DNA from: Sweltsa coloradensis
Lineage: Eukaryota; Arthropoda; Insecta; Plecoptera; Chloroperlidae
Direction: 5' to 3'
Length of the DNA: 64,000 nucleotides
Assembly: GCA_024449915.1 (NCBI GenBank)
Contig: JAMZAV010000438.1
Span: 1,240,001 to 1,304,000, forward strand
Under the pieces are notes generated by a model, which saw only the letters and a program-made list of their open reading frames with translations, did not search any database and was not told where the DNA came from. Shown in pieces: positions 11,298-21,787 of this stretch (position 1 is its first letter; every line of letters starts with the position of its first letter). Both the position numbers and the translations under genes were made by a program.

Positions 11298-12064
11298 TTG
11301 GATGAGCGAAGCAAAGACTTCAATTTCACTGACCCCCAAAAAATTTTGCTCGGGTGTTTTTTTTTGTTTGTTTGTTTTTTTGTTTGTTTTTCTGTCTGTT
11401 TGTTAACTCTCTACCAGGCAAACGGCATATCCGATCTTGATGAAAATTTGACAGGACCTTCGAAATCTCTGAACTTAGAGGTGTATTGTTTTTGGGTACA
11501 ATCGAAGAAATATTTCTCATGAATATCGTACTTTTACGATTTTTTTCGATTTTTAGTGCGATATTTTCGTGAATTTTGGGCCAATTCTGACCAAACGGGT
11601 GGGGCTACAACGTTCATATTATACATGGACTTTAAAGGGTTTATGGTGATGTAGTACATGTTGAAAGAAAAAGTTGAAAAAGTTGCCAGAATCCATAGAA
11701 ATAAAGCTTTAATATCATTTTTTTTTTTTTTTGTGCGAAAATTTTCGTGCCATTTGGGCCAATTCTGACCAAACGGGTGGGGCTACAACATTCTATTTAT
11801 ACATGGACATTAAGGTTATGGTGATGTAGTACCTTTTGAAAGAAAAAGTTGAAATAGTTAGCCAAAATCCATAGAAATAAAGCTTTTAATATAAGTTTTT
11901 TAGGGTAAATAATACCAATTGACAAGTAACAAAAGAAGCTTGACAACAATCACCTACAATGCGTAGGCAGCAAAACAAAGCACTTGCAAAAGTAAAGATA
12001 TCCCATACAAACTAAAAATTTTAAAAAGCTCACCATCAACGCGGGGACTTTAGCGTTTTCCTAG
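11298..12064 (+). mobile_element. Helitron-like copy B inside the LINE
   Basis: Begins TTGGATGAGCGAAGC and ends CAACGCGGGGACTTTAGCG TTTTCCTAG|T. The 3' end shows the stem AACGC/GCGTT followed by CTAG, a Helitron hallmark, and the subterminal GCTCACCATCAACG is the inverted echo of the 5' end. TGTAATT occurs on both sides, which may be chance. It separates RT motif QNGFRKNKS from DISKAFD. Confidence 0.75.
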
Positions 12065-12459
12065 TGTAATTTGGAATATTTTACGACATATCTAAGGCAT
12101 TTGATTGTATTGATCATAAAATTCTTCTAGATAAACTTATATTATTATGGTATACGTGGGATCGCATTAGAACTTATAAAAACAGATCCCAATACGTAGA
12201 AGTTAAACGTACGACACCAAGGGTAATGAAATTAAAACCGCATCCTTAGTCTACTAAACAGATTGGTGTTCCTCAAGGATCCATAGTAGGTCCTCTATTC
12301 TTTAATATTTTCATTAATGATCTTCCTTTCTGTATTGACGACATTTAACTTTCGCAGACGATGCTACTTCTTTAATTCAGGCACCGTCTAGGCACAGATA
12401 ACAGAGTACACTACGTGGTGTACTCTATTATCCCGTGGTCTAGGGATGAATTAATAATA

Positions 12460-13259
12460 CTAGGAAAACGCTAAAGTCCCCCCGCGTTGATGGATGAGCT
12501 TTTTGAAGTTTTTTGTTTGCGTGAGATATCTTTACTTTTGCAAGTGCTTTTTTTTTGCTGCCTACGCATTGTAGGTGGTTGTCAAATTTCTTTGTAACTT
12601 GTCAATTGGTAATATTTTACCGCAAAAACTTTTTATTAAAACTTTATTTCTATGGATTCTGGCTAACTTTTTCAACTTTTTCTTTCAAAAGGTACTACAT
12701 CACCATAACCTTTATGTCCATGTATAATATGAAAGTTGTTGCCCCACCCGTTTGGGGCAGAATTGGCCCCAAATGGCACAAAAATATTGCACAAAAAATC
12801 AAAAACTAATTTTCAAAGCTTTATTTCTATAGATTCTGGCTAACTTTTCAATTTTTTCTTTCAGAAAGCAATACATCACCATTACCTTAATGTGCTTTGT
12901 GAAATATAAACGTTGTAGACCCACCCGTTTGGTCAGAATCGGCCCAAATGTCACGAAAATATCGCACTAAAAATCGAAAAAAATCGTAAAAGTACAAATA
13001 TTCATGAGAAATATTTCTTCGATTGTACCCAAAAACTAGCAAGTCTAAGTTCAGAGATTTCGAAGGTCCCCTCCAATTTTCATCAAGATCGCATGAGCCG
13101 TTTGCCCGGTAGAGAGCGAACAAACGACAGAAAAACTAAAAAAAAAAAACAAAAACCCGAGCTATTTTTCTTGGGGTAACGTAAGTGAAAAAAAACAAAA
13201 AAACAGAAAGTCAAATTGAAGTCTTCACTTCGCTCGCTACGCTCGCTACGCTCATCCAA
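12460..13259 (-). mobile_element. Helitron-like copy C inside the LINE, reverse orientation
   Basis: Reads, on the plus strand, CTAGGAAAACGCTAAAGTC...CGCGTTGATGGATGAGC to CGCTACGCTCATCCAA, the complement of copy B. The hairpin and CTAG end lie on the left. It separates the RT IFINDLP motif from the thumb region. Confidence 0.75.
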
Positions 13260-14778
13260 AAAGAAAACAGAGAAGACCAACGACAATGCATAAACTGTTT
13301 ACGAGTAATAAATTAATCCCAAACTCTTCTAAAACTAATTATTCACTTTCACTCAATACAAAAATCAAGACACTTACAACCGATTAATGAAATAACATTC
13401 AACCACATAAAAAATATCACCCACACAATCTCAAGGGTGCAGGACATTAAAATTTTTAGGATTTTATGGATGAATCCTTAACATGGAATAAACATATAAC
13501 CGTTCTGACAGGCAAATTAAACTCAGCCTGCTATTCTATTAGACAAATAAGAAATTCAACAATTAATGTAAGTAAAATCAAAACTAGTTTATTTTGCACT
13601 TTTTGAAAGTCTAATAAGAACGGACTGAATTCTGGGACATTCATCTTACCATGACAAAGTATTCAAAATTCAAAAACGTGCAAATTTGAAATTTACAAAG
13701 GCGCACCCGAGAACACATGCACAACCTTTTTTTCAAAATCTAAAAATACTTTCCTTATACTGCATATACATCCTTAAATCATCCTATTTGTTTAAAAAAA
13801 ACTTTCAATCACTAGAAAAAAATTATGAAACTCATTCACACAAAACACGGCAACAAAATGACATCCATATAGACCCCCATAATATAAACTAGCTAAACTT
13901 AATTCAATATATAAAAATTAAAATTATTTAAAAACTCCCGAAAAAAATTAAAATAATTACATCCAAAAATATTTCAAAAATAAGTAGTGAATCTCCTACT
14001 AGAAAAAGCAACTATTCTCTGGCATTTTGGGAAAAGATAATGTATCAAAACATTTGTAAACCCACAACATCAAACACAATGAATGGTTTATGACCTTATT
14101 ATATTCCCCAAATACTAAATTGTGTATTCATCATATTAAAACATAAATAAACATAACATTTTTTAACTTTTTACAAGGGGCCCTTCCCCCGGGGGCAACC
14201 ACTCACTCCCCCCAGACCTAATTACGCCCCTCCCAAAAAACGATCAAATTCCCTTAAGACCCACTACCCACAATATCCCCCGGCAAGTCATTCATTCCCC
14301 AACGTCCTTTTTCCTGAAACCATACCGACCCGATCCGTTTTACTACTTACGTGGAACTTCCAGAATGATCCCCCTTCCCCTGTAAACCCCTTTGTAGCCT
14401 ATTGCGGAGTCCCCCCCCCCCTACTTCCCCCCATCATGTTAAGTTAGATGTATAGATCAAATGGTAAAAAAAATACTCTACTTCTTACCATTTTATTGTA
14501 TATAGGCCTAGGCCCTTTTTCTAATGAGTTGCAAATTATCACTATTATTGTTTGGCTTGTATTCTATTACTTCAACTAAATTTTTTGTGTAAAAAACATC
14601 ATTATTATTGCACACTATTCTACTACTTTGTACTATAAATTTTTAACAATTAATCTATATTCTATCTTAGTCTACGGGGACCTGACTGTTTCAGGTTTAA
14701 AAATTTAGTCTAAATTTAAAAATTTTGTATTAAAGTATTTTTCTATGGCAAATCAATAAAAAAACTATCTATTTCTTT

Positions 14779-14980
14779 GTGAAAGAAAAGTTGAAAAAGT
14801 AGCCCGAATCCATAGAAAAAAGGTTTTAATATGAGTTTTTTTTGGGGTTTATGATCAAATTAAAAAGTAACAAAAGAAAATTGACAACGACATCTACAAT
14901 GCATTCAAAAAACACTTGCAAAGAAAAAAGGGCATGGGCAAACTAAAAACTTATAAAAAAGCTCATCCATCAACGCGCAT
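14779..14980 (+). mobile_element. Helitron-like copy A, 3' part
   Basis: Resumes with AAAGAAAAGTTGAAAAAGTAG and runs to AAAGCTCATCCATCAACGCG, the usual distal part of the family. The last hairpin/CTAG bases are not recognisable. Together with 9449-9771 it reconstitutes one copy. Confidence 0.65.
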
Positions 14981-15602
14981 CAATTTTAAATGGGACAGCG
15001 TTTCGCGCACAAAGTTCGACTATTTTCGGTCACATTCGGAATAATTCGGAACATGTGATCGGCCGCAAACAAAGTGCTGTGAACGTAAGAAGTCCAGTCT
15101 CCCCAGTTGTGAAAAGGGGGCACTCAGGTCTTTGTGAGGGTGGATAGACTTGTTTTTTTGGGGTGAAAAATTTTTGGTTTTTCCCATTTTTAAAACACTT
15201 CTCTGGGGTTTTTAAACTAGGGGTTGCTGTTAATTTTTTTGGGAGGGGCCCCTTTAAAGAAGATGGGAAATTTGGCCAGGCCCCAAGCCAAAGGTCCTAG
15301 GTTTGGGCCCCCCCTGGGTTTCCCAGCCCCTTTTCCAAAAACCTAGGAACCCCTAGTTTACCCCCTTTTAATTAAAAAAGAAATTGGGGTTTTCATTTTT
15401 AAAATAAAACCCCTTAAAAAAGAAACCCCCCCCCCCCCCCCCCCCCCCCCCCAAAAATAATTTTACCCAATTTAAAAAAAAAAAAAAAAGAAAATTTTTT
15501 TTCTTTTTTTTGTGTGTGGTGTTTTGGGGTGTGTGTGTGTGTTTTGTGTGTGTGTGTGTTTTGTGTGTGTGAGTGGTGGTCCTAAAAAAGCATCTTTTTT
15601 TC

Positions 15603-16060
15603 AGTCTTGGGCACTTTCCCCCCAAAAAAAAAAAAACTTTGAAAAGTAAAGTTATTTCTTTTTAAAAAGGGAAACCTGAGACGTTCCTCGTTCCCCAAAA
15701 GGAAACTTATTCCCTTTTCACGTTCCTCATACCATCACTGATTTAAATAATAAAAAAATGTAAATTTGGGATTTAAATTTTATCATTTTTTTTTAATTTT
15801 TTAAAATGAGTCCCAGGCTATCTGACGAGGGGGTGCCATTTTCGAAAACAAAAGAGGTCACAAAAATTTTTTTCATACTGCAGTTTACGATATCAGGTAA
15901 GGGAATTTAAAGGGGTTACGACGACGAAAGGAAAATAAATTTAAAGGGGAAAGTTAAAAATTTGTTTCCCCCAAATTCCCACGAAATAGTAACTTTGACA
16001 AATTTCAAGTTAAGGAACGGGCGTTCCCACAAAAGTTCCTGAATTTCCTGATTTCCTGAT
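15603..16060. mobile_element. Degraded hAT copy related to 24714-26257
   Basis: Left end CAGTCTTGGGCACTTTCCCC and internal GAGACGTTCCTCGTTCC, then CATACTGCAGTTTACGATAT and GGCGTTCCCACAAAAGTTCC match the hAT at 24714-26257 in order, with an internal deletion and base-run distortion. Confidence 0.6.
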
Positions 16061-16800
16061 GTTTTTCACTAAAATACACCCGTACATTTAAAATAGAAAT
16101 GCTAAAAGGTTTTGTAGGTTTTTTGTAGTTTTGTATTTTTTTTTTTTAGGCCTAGGCAAATTTTAGTGAAAAACATGATGATTTTATTTTGTACGCCCCA
16201 AAAAACCCCCTCCCCAAACGACTAAGTTCCCGGGCCCCTGTGCCTGGGGTAGGCCCAACCTACCCCAGGCTACCTCTAAGTGCCTAAAAAACCCCAGGGC
16301 CCTCCTACTAGGCCTGGGCCCGACAAAATTTAAAATTATCCCTTATTTTAAATTTTTTCCCGCCTTTTTAAAAAAATATCATTATCCCTTATAAAGTTCT
16401 ATTAGAAGCTCTATTTCAACCCCATTCCACAAAATGCAATCGGGGACCATTATCAAAATTTTTAAGGGGAATTATTATTATCGGCTTATTAAAAATAACT
16501 AGCAACCATAGCAGAAATCGCAAAAATGACGGATTGTATTTTTTGTAGTGGCGATAGTAGTAGACATAGTTTTTAAGAGTAGTAAATTAAAAAAAAAAAA
16601 AAAAATTTGTCATATCATATGTACTATCTAGATGGTGGTGAGCTGGGATCAGCTCAGTATTGACATGTAACGTGACTGTATTAGTCACTTACGACGAGGC
16701 TAGGCCCACGTCGAATAAAGGACCTGGTTGAATAAAACCCCAAAAATGATTAAATTTTGCTGACGGGCCCAATAATTCCCAGAAATAAAATTACCCGTCG

Positions 16801-16915
16801 CCCCCGTGCCTCCATGGTTTGGGTTGGTCGCTTTTGGTTTATTGTCCCCCACTGAAAATCAGTTATGTGACTGAGTGGGTAGACTCTAAAAACAGATTTT
16901 TTTATGTATTTTTTT
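16801..16915 (+). mobile_element. SINE 3' fragment (family S)
   Basis: Contains GTTGGTCGCTTTTGGTTTA, CCCCACTGAAAATCAGTTAT and GACTGAGTGGGTAGACTCTA, the conserved distal part of the SINE complete at 33566. Confidence 0.7.
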
Positions 16916-17126
16916 CTGTAGGCCTAAGTAATTTTTAATTTTGGAAACAAATTTTCGTTAGGCCTACTTATCATTGTCATTTTTAATTTGTACATGGCAA
17001 AGCATAGAATCGAATATCGATGGTAATACTTGGGGCCCCCGGGCGGTAGTTAAGCCACTGCCTAGTTCTATTACTGTAGGCCTAGGCTTAGTAGGCTAGG
17101 TACCTACTAGGCTTAGGACTATTTAA

Positions 17127-18232
17127 TTGGAAGAGCACAGTGAAGACTTCAATAATTTTGCTTAGGTAGGGCCTACCCCGAGTTAAATAGCTTGGGTATT
17201 TTTTTGTCTGTTTGTTTGCTCTCTACCGGGCAAACAGTAGGCTATATGATCTTGCTAAAATTTTGAGGGGAACATCGAATTCTTTTAACTTAGACCTGCC
17301 AAATTTCCAATCAGTGTCTATAATAATTGGATGAGCGTAGGGGAGCGTAGCGAGCGAAGCGAAGGATTCCATTTCACTACACGGGAGAAAAAAATCCGGA
17401 ATGTTGTTTTTTTTTTCTTTCTTTCTTTTTTTTTGTATTTTGTGTGTTTGTTAACACGTTCCGTGCTAAACCGATACTCCGATTGCGATGAAATTTTTAT
17501 GGGGGCCCTTCAAAATCTCTGAACTTAGAACTGCCACGTTTTGAGCGCAATCGGAAATTTTTTCTTATAAAAAACGCAATTTTACGATTTTTTTCGGATT
17601 TTTAAAAAAATTTCCTTCGGCTTATAACACCTACACGCTTTATCCGAAATTTTAATGATTTTCACAGAACCCTTTAATTTTATGAATTAAGATATTTGGT
17701 GAAATTGGGGCGTATCGAAAAATTTTTTCTCATGAAATCGGAATTTTAGGGTTTTTCTTTTTAACAATTCTTTGATTATAACACCTACATGCTTTTCCTA
17801 TTGAAATGATTTTCTCACAGAACTTAATTTCATGAATTAATATAATCGTGTTAAATTTGAGCGCAATCGAATAATTATTTTCTTTGAAAATAGCAATTTT
17901 CACGATTTTTTTTTTTAAAATTACGATTTATTTAAAAAATTTAAAAAGGTAATTTTTTTATTTTTTTTAAATTTTAATTAAAAAAAACTTGCTTAGTAAT
18001 AATTTTTTCACAGAACAACAGAAATCCGCGAACACATGGTAGTCAATGCCCAATTACGCTCATCCAACAACGCGGGGGGACTTAACTTTCCTAGTAATAT
18101 AATATAGTACCTACCCTACTCTAAAACACATTAACAATGACAACACTAAATGGTAATCATTGGACAGAAATAGCCAGCCAAAAAAGCTCATCCATCAACG
18201 CGACTGGAAAAAGTGTTCGCGAAGCGGTCTAG
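17127..18232 (+). mobile_element. Helitron-like copy split by a second one
   Basis: 5' part 17127-17312 (GGAAGAGCACAGTGAAGACT, CTCTACCGGGCAAACAGTAG). A 3' end with GCTCATCCATCAACGCGACT and a final CTAG at 18229-18232 is plausibly its distal part, with 17327-18094 inserted between. The 5' end is diverged. Confidence 0.5.
17327..18094 (+). mobile_element. Divergent Helitron-like element
   Basis: Starts TTGGATGAGCGTAGGGGAGC and ends CTCATCCAACAACGCGGGGG to TTTCCTAG. Two internal segments beginning GCTTATAACACCTACACGC are repeated. Non-coding. Confidence 0.6.
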
Positions 18233-18406
18233 TGTGAGAAATTCAATTTAGCTGGTTGGTAGCCTACTTGATAGGTTGTTGATCCATTGCTACTAGTAGG
18301 CCTACAAACTGTCCTAGTGAACAACTTAGTCATCTACTTACTCCTTATGTAGGCCCTTAAAACATAACAGGTAGGTAGTCATTTAATGTTTGTAATTTCT
18401 TTACAG

Positions 18407-18483
18407 AGCACGGAAGCAAATGAGAGGACACATTTACTAGTTGATCCCGTCAGTAATAACACACACATTCAGAGGGTCCATAG
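18407..18483 (+). CDS. LAMTOR1: LAMTOR1-like Ragulator subunit, coding exon 2
   Basis: Acceptor TTTCTTTACAG, donor CATAG|GTCTGT, phase 2 at the end. Encodes STEANERTHLLVDPVSNN..., matching the ERKLLLDP segment of LAMTOR1/p18. Exon 1, which should encode the MGCC-type myristoyl/palmitoyl lysosomal anchor, was sought upstream and not found. Phase continuity with exon 3 (AG + T = Ser) supports the call. Confidence 0.75.
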
Positions 18484-18648
18484 GTCTGTACTTCATATCA
18501 ATTAACTAATAATGAAATATTTTCTTCAGTGACATTCTTTCAGTGTTGTTGACTTTGGCACTAGGCCTAAGGCAACTCATACTGTAGGCCTACCTTTGTT
18601 ATCTAAGGTGTATTTAATTAGGCCCTTACACATACATTTTACTTTCAG

Positions 18649-18738
18649 TGATGACTTCATTGCACATTATCCTAATTCTTTGCCAAAGAAAACAGATGAG
18701 CAGTCTGCTTTAAATCGAATTCTCCAGGAGACAGCCAC
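18649..18738 (+). CDS. LAMTOR1: LAMTOR1-like Ragulator subunit, coding exon 3
   Basis: Acceptor TTACTTTCAG, donor CCAC|GTGAGT. Encodes DDFIAHYPNSLPKKTDEQSA then LNRILQETA, matching the [23 protein letters not shown] segment of vertebrate LAMTOR1 (TDEQ and ILxxTA shared). Splices in phase 2 to exon 4 (AC + A = Thr). Confidence 0.85.
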
Positions 18739-19496
18739 GTGAGTTACTTATAGATAGAAGACTCTAATTTCTATGCCTAGTACATAAGTCAAGTGGAGGC
18801 TACCTACTGTAGGCCTTCCATGTCCTTGTAAAATATTGCTGTCTACAAAATAATGTAGGATACCATGCATCAGGATAATGACCTAGACATAATAGCCTGC
18901 CTACTATAGATATTAATATTAGGGTTGGACAAAGATATTGATGTGGGAATATTTTTGACGGGGCTTGTGTGATTTAAAATTCTGTAAGTTGTAGTAGTAA
19001 TTTATTAAATTTATATCAAATTTATTTGCGAGATTTGAATACCGGTAGGCCTACCTAATTGCTTTGTACCATTTTTGTCTGTTTAATTCAGATTTTTTGA
19101 AGTAACAGTGCAAGTTTTATTAAAATTTATGATTTATATTAGGCCTAAAAGAAAAAACGAGTGTCTCGTCCCACGATCGTGCTGCTGCTGAAAACCTCAG
19201 ATGCCACGGTCGTGGGATTAAGGTGTATCCCTAGATCCACGGTGGTAATTTAACATTGTGTTTTCAACAATAACTGCATGGGTAAGTAAATGGGGTTTCT
19301 AGTTGAAAATAACCATATCATTGTAAAAATAGTGTTCAGCACATATTTATGTATTGTATTATGTTTTATCATACGTTTTTTTTTTTAAAAATAAAATCGT
19401 TTTAAAAAAAGGAAAAAACCTAGCACGATATGCATTCGCGCGCGGGATTTTTTAAACGCTTACCACGAAAGTTTTAACAAAATAAACAACTTTTAC

Positions 19497-19860
19497 AACA
19501 ATCAAAGAGAATTACGCGTGTTATTATTATAACCACGAGGTTTTCTCGCATTTATACATTTTAAACACAATACTCACCACTTTTATTACAACAATCAAAG
19601 AGAATATTACGCGTGTTATTATTAGAACCACGAGGTTTTCTCATTTACACATTTTAAAACCACAATACTCATCACTTTTACAACAATCAAGAGAATTAAG
19701 CCGTGTTAATATTAGAAACCACGAGGTTTTCTCATTTATACATTTTAAACCACAATACTCACCACTTTTATTACAACAATCAAAGAGAATTACGCGTGTT
19801 AATATTAGAACCACGACCTGTTCTCATTTACACATTTAAAACACATACTCACCACTTTTG
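19497..19860. repeat. Subterminal tandem repeats, about 93 bp units
   Basis: Four units containing ACAATCAAAGAGAATTACGC, ACCACGAGGTTTTCTC and ACTCACCACTTTTA. Inverted copies lie in the right arm at 20640-20800. Such arrays are typical transposase-binding regions, though binding is inferred. Confidence 0.8.
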
Positions 19861-20440
19861 TTTTGTTTTGAATGTTTAAAGGAAATAATACAACAGATTA
19901 AATTAAATCTCTCAAAGTTTTATTTAGGATCTCGTGTGGAAACAAGGTTTCTAGGTGCCTATCAATCAACAAGTAACTACAGTTTCTTGACAATGATCAT
20001 CTACATTGTGTGCAAAAAACAAGTCTTTGGACCACTAGATATTTTACATTCTATTGTTGATTGGTAATACTATAGCATTTAAATCGACTTTGATAAAACT
20101 ATTGTATTTTAACAAATCATTTTGTAATGGAACTTGAAAAAGTAATGAAATCCCAACCAAAAAAAAAAAAACTTTTTAAAATACAGCCAAACCTTACACA
20201 ACCAAAAGCAATGAGATCCAAAAGAAATGCCAAGCTGTAGATGAGCAAATACAAACAAATTGAAAAACCATGTTCATAGTAACTGTTCTGGGGAACTTAG
20301 TACAAGTCAAAATATTTTTTAATGGTACTCTTTGGATATAAAATTTATTAATTTGTTTATTTTTAAAATTGTATTTGTCTGAAACTTACATCAAGTGGTC
20401 AATCATAATGACAATATAGATAAGGGCAATGTAACAATGT

Positions 20441-20590
20441 CTGTGTTTATGGATCTGACCAAGTATTCGACTGTGTTGACCACAATATCCTAGTGAAAAG
20501 GTGGAATGCTATCTACGGCATTAGGGAAATAGCATTAAATTTGGTAGAGATCATACCTCGATGGTCGAGAACAATATGTTGAAATAGAGT
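20441..20590 (+). pseudogene. Reverse-transcriptase fragment inside the long-TIR element
   Basis: Encodes DQVFDCVDHNILVKRW then YGIREIALNLVE, the RT motif A region (compare DxSKAFDCVDHxxLL). It stops at a TGA after about 48 codons. Its origin (insertion or capture) is not resolvable. Confidence 0.65.
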
Positions 20591-21585
20591 ATGGATGACA
20601 AAGGCGGGAACGACGTACAATCAAACATACAGTAAGTGTGGTAACTCGTGGTTCTAATAATAATTAAAGCGTAATTCTCTTTGATTGTTCTAAGAGTGGT
20701 GAGTGTTGTGGTTTTAAATGTGAAAATGAGAAAACCTCGTGGTTCTAATAATAACACGCGTAATTGTCTTTGATTGTTGTAAAAGTTGTTTATTTTTGTT
20801 AAAACTTTCGTGGTAAGCGTTTAAATCCCGCGCGCGAATGCATATCGTGCTAGGTTTTTTCCTTCTTTTAACGTATTTTATTGTTAAAAAACCGATGAAT
20901 AAAACATAATACAATACATAAATATGTGCTGAACACTATTTATACAATGATATTGGTTATTTCCAACTAGAAACCCCATTTACTACCCATGCAGTCGTAT
21001 GTTGAAAACACCATGTTAAATTACCACCGTGGGATCTAGGGATACACCTTAATCCCACGACCGTGGCATCTGAGGTTTTCAGCAGCAGCCACGATCGTGG
21101 TTCGAGACTCGGCCAAAGAAAAATCTTATTTAAATAAGAAAAACTCACTGATTTTCACTATCAATATTTTGACACTAAGGCTTGCCTACCTAGCCTAGGT
21201 TTTATATCACAATTTAAAATCCATCCAATCAATCAATTAAAAATCAAGAAATAATATAACATTTTTACTGGTAGGGCTACCTAGACCTACCCTAGACATA
21301 ATTTATCAATATAGGCCTAACCAATTTTGTGTGGTTTCAATAATTGAATGGTAGGGCCTATGTCATACTCATTATGATGGTATTTGTTGATTAACATCTC
21401 TATTAAATATTAATGCACTCAGGCTATTCGAGACGATGCGTGGTGATAGCTGACGATGAAGAACGATTTAAAAAAACTTGCCTTTGCGGGATTTGAATCC
21501 ACGCCCCTTTGCTCAATGAAGGATGGGCCTACCAGTTTGCATAAATGGCAAATGCTACATAAACTTCCACAATATTTGGTTGCAG

Positions 21586-21787
21586 AAACGTCATAGATGT
21601 GGCGGCCTTGGACCCTCACAACCTAGAGCAACACGAGTACTTGGATCGAGTGAAACATTACTCTCAGAAGCTGGGCACCGTGGCAAGATGGTCGCCCCCT
21701 AGCTGCCCCCCATGCCTCCTCCAGGATGTTCCCGCCCCAGAGCGGTTGTTGGCCGCTGAACCACTTGCCTACCATGACCGACTGATG
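21586..21787 (+). CDS. LAMTOR1: LAMTOR1-like Ragulator subunit, coding exon 4
   Basis: Acceptor TTGGTTGCAG, donor CTGATG|GTAAAT, phase 0 at the end. Encodes NVIDVAALDPHNLEQHEYLD, RVKHYSQKLG and LLAAEPLAYHDRLM. IIDV...EQHEYMDRxxxYS and LASEPIPFxD are the matching family segments. LAMTOR1 wraps the LAMTOR2/3 and LAMTOR4/5 roadblock dimers on lysosomes and recruits Rag GTPases for mTORC1 activation; this stretch is part of that wrapping helix region. Confidence 0.9.

Larger units (their letters stand above)
9772..14778 (+). pseudogene. CR1/jockey-like LINE relic inserted in Helitron-like copy A
   Basis: Ordered fragments: endonuclease (LYRTPNGNIDTF, DIVILGDFNIDF, SDHA near 10200), then RT N-terminus (KIIPLYKKGDQTKMDNYRPISLL, QNGFRKNKSTCTT to 11297), then after an insertion DISKAFDCIDHKILLDKL (12077) and VPQGSIVGPLFFNIFINDLP (12270), then after a second insertion KFLGFYMDESLTWNKH (13450) and RAHTQPFFQNLKIL (13690). 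Frameshifts and stops are frequent. A 3' region with AATAAA and CTATCTAT words ends at 14778. Clade is an estimate from motif style. Helitron-like copies B and C interrupt it. Confidence 0.75.
14150..17100. other. Region of suspect base quality
   Basis: Unusual density of stretched homopolymers (for example about 27 C near 15430, and many GGGG, CCCC, TTTT, AAAA runs) and broken repeats. Repeats readable elsewhere in the window are stretched here: the hAT copy at 15603 has extra bases in mononucleotide runs relative to the copy at 24714. It looks like uncorrected long-read consensus. No gene can be read safely, and LAMTOR1 exon 1 could be hidden here. Confidence 0.55.
19160..21112. mobile_element. 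DNA transposon with very long inverted repeats, in LAMTOR1 intron
   Basis: Left arm from GAGTGTCTCGTCCCACGATC and right arm ending GCCACGATCGTGGTTCGAGA are inverted copies over roughly 400 bp each, with shared landmarks such as GATGCCACGGTCGTGGGATT and GATATGCATTCGCGCGCGGG. Arms continue into subterminal tandem repeats (four units left, about two right). The interior (19860-20640) holds a weak 69-codon open frame and an RT fragment. No recognisable transposase, so non-autonomous. Confidence 0.75.

Noticed and set aside
19497..19860. Regular repeats resembling a CRISPR-like array
   Set aside because: Eukaryotic context, whole units are repeated without unique spacers, and they belong to transposon arms.
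21486..21530. Possible tRNA B box (GGGATTTGAATCCACG)
   Set aside because: No paired acceptor or A box in proper spacing.
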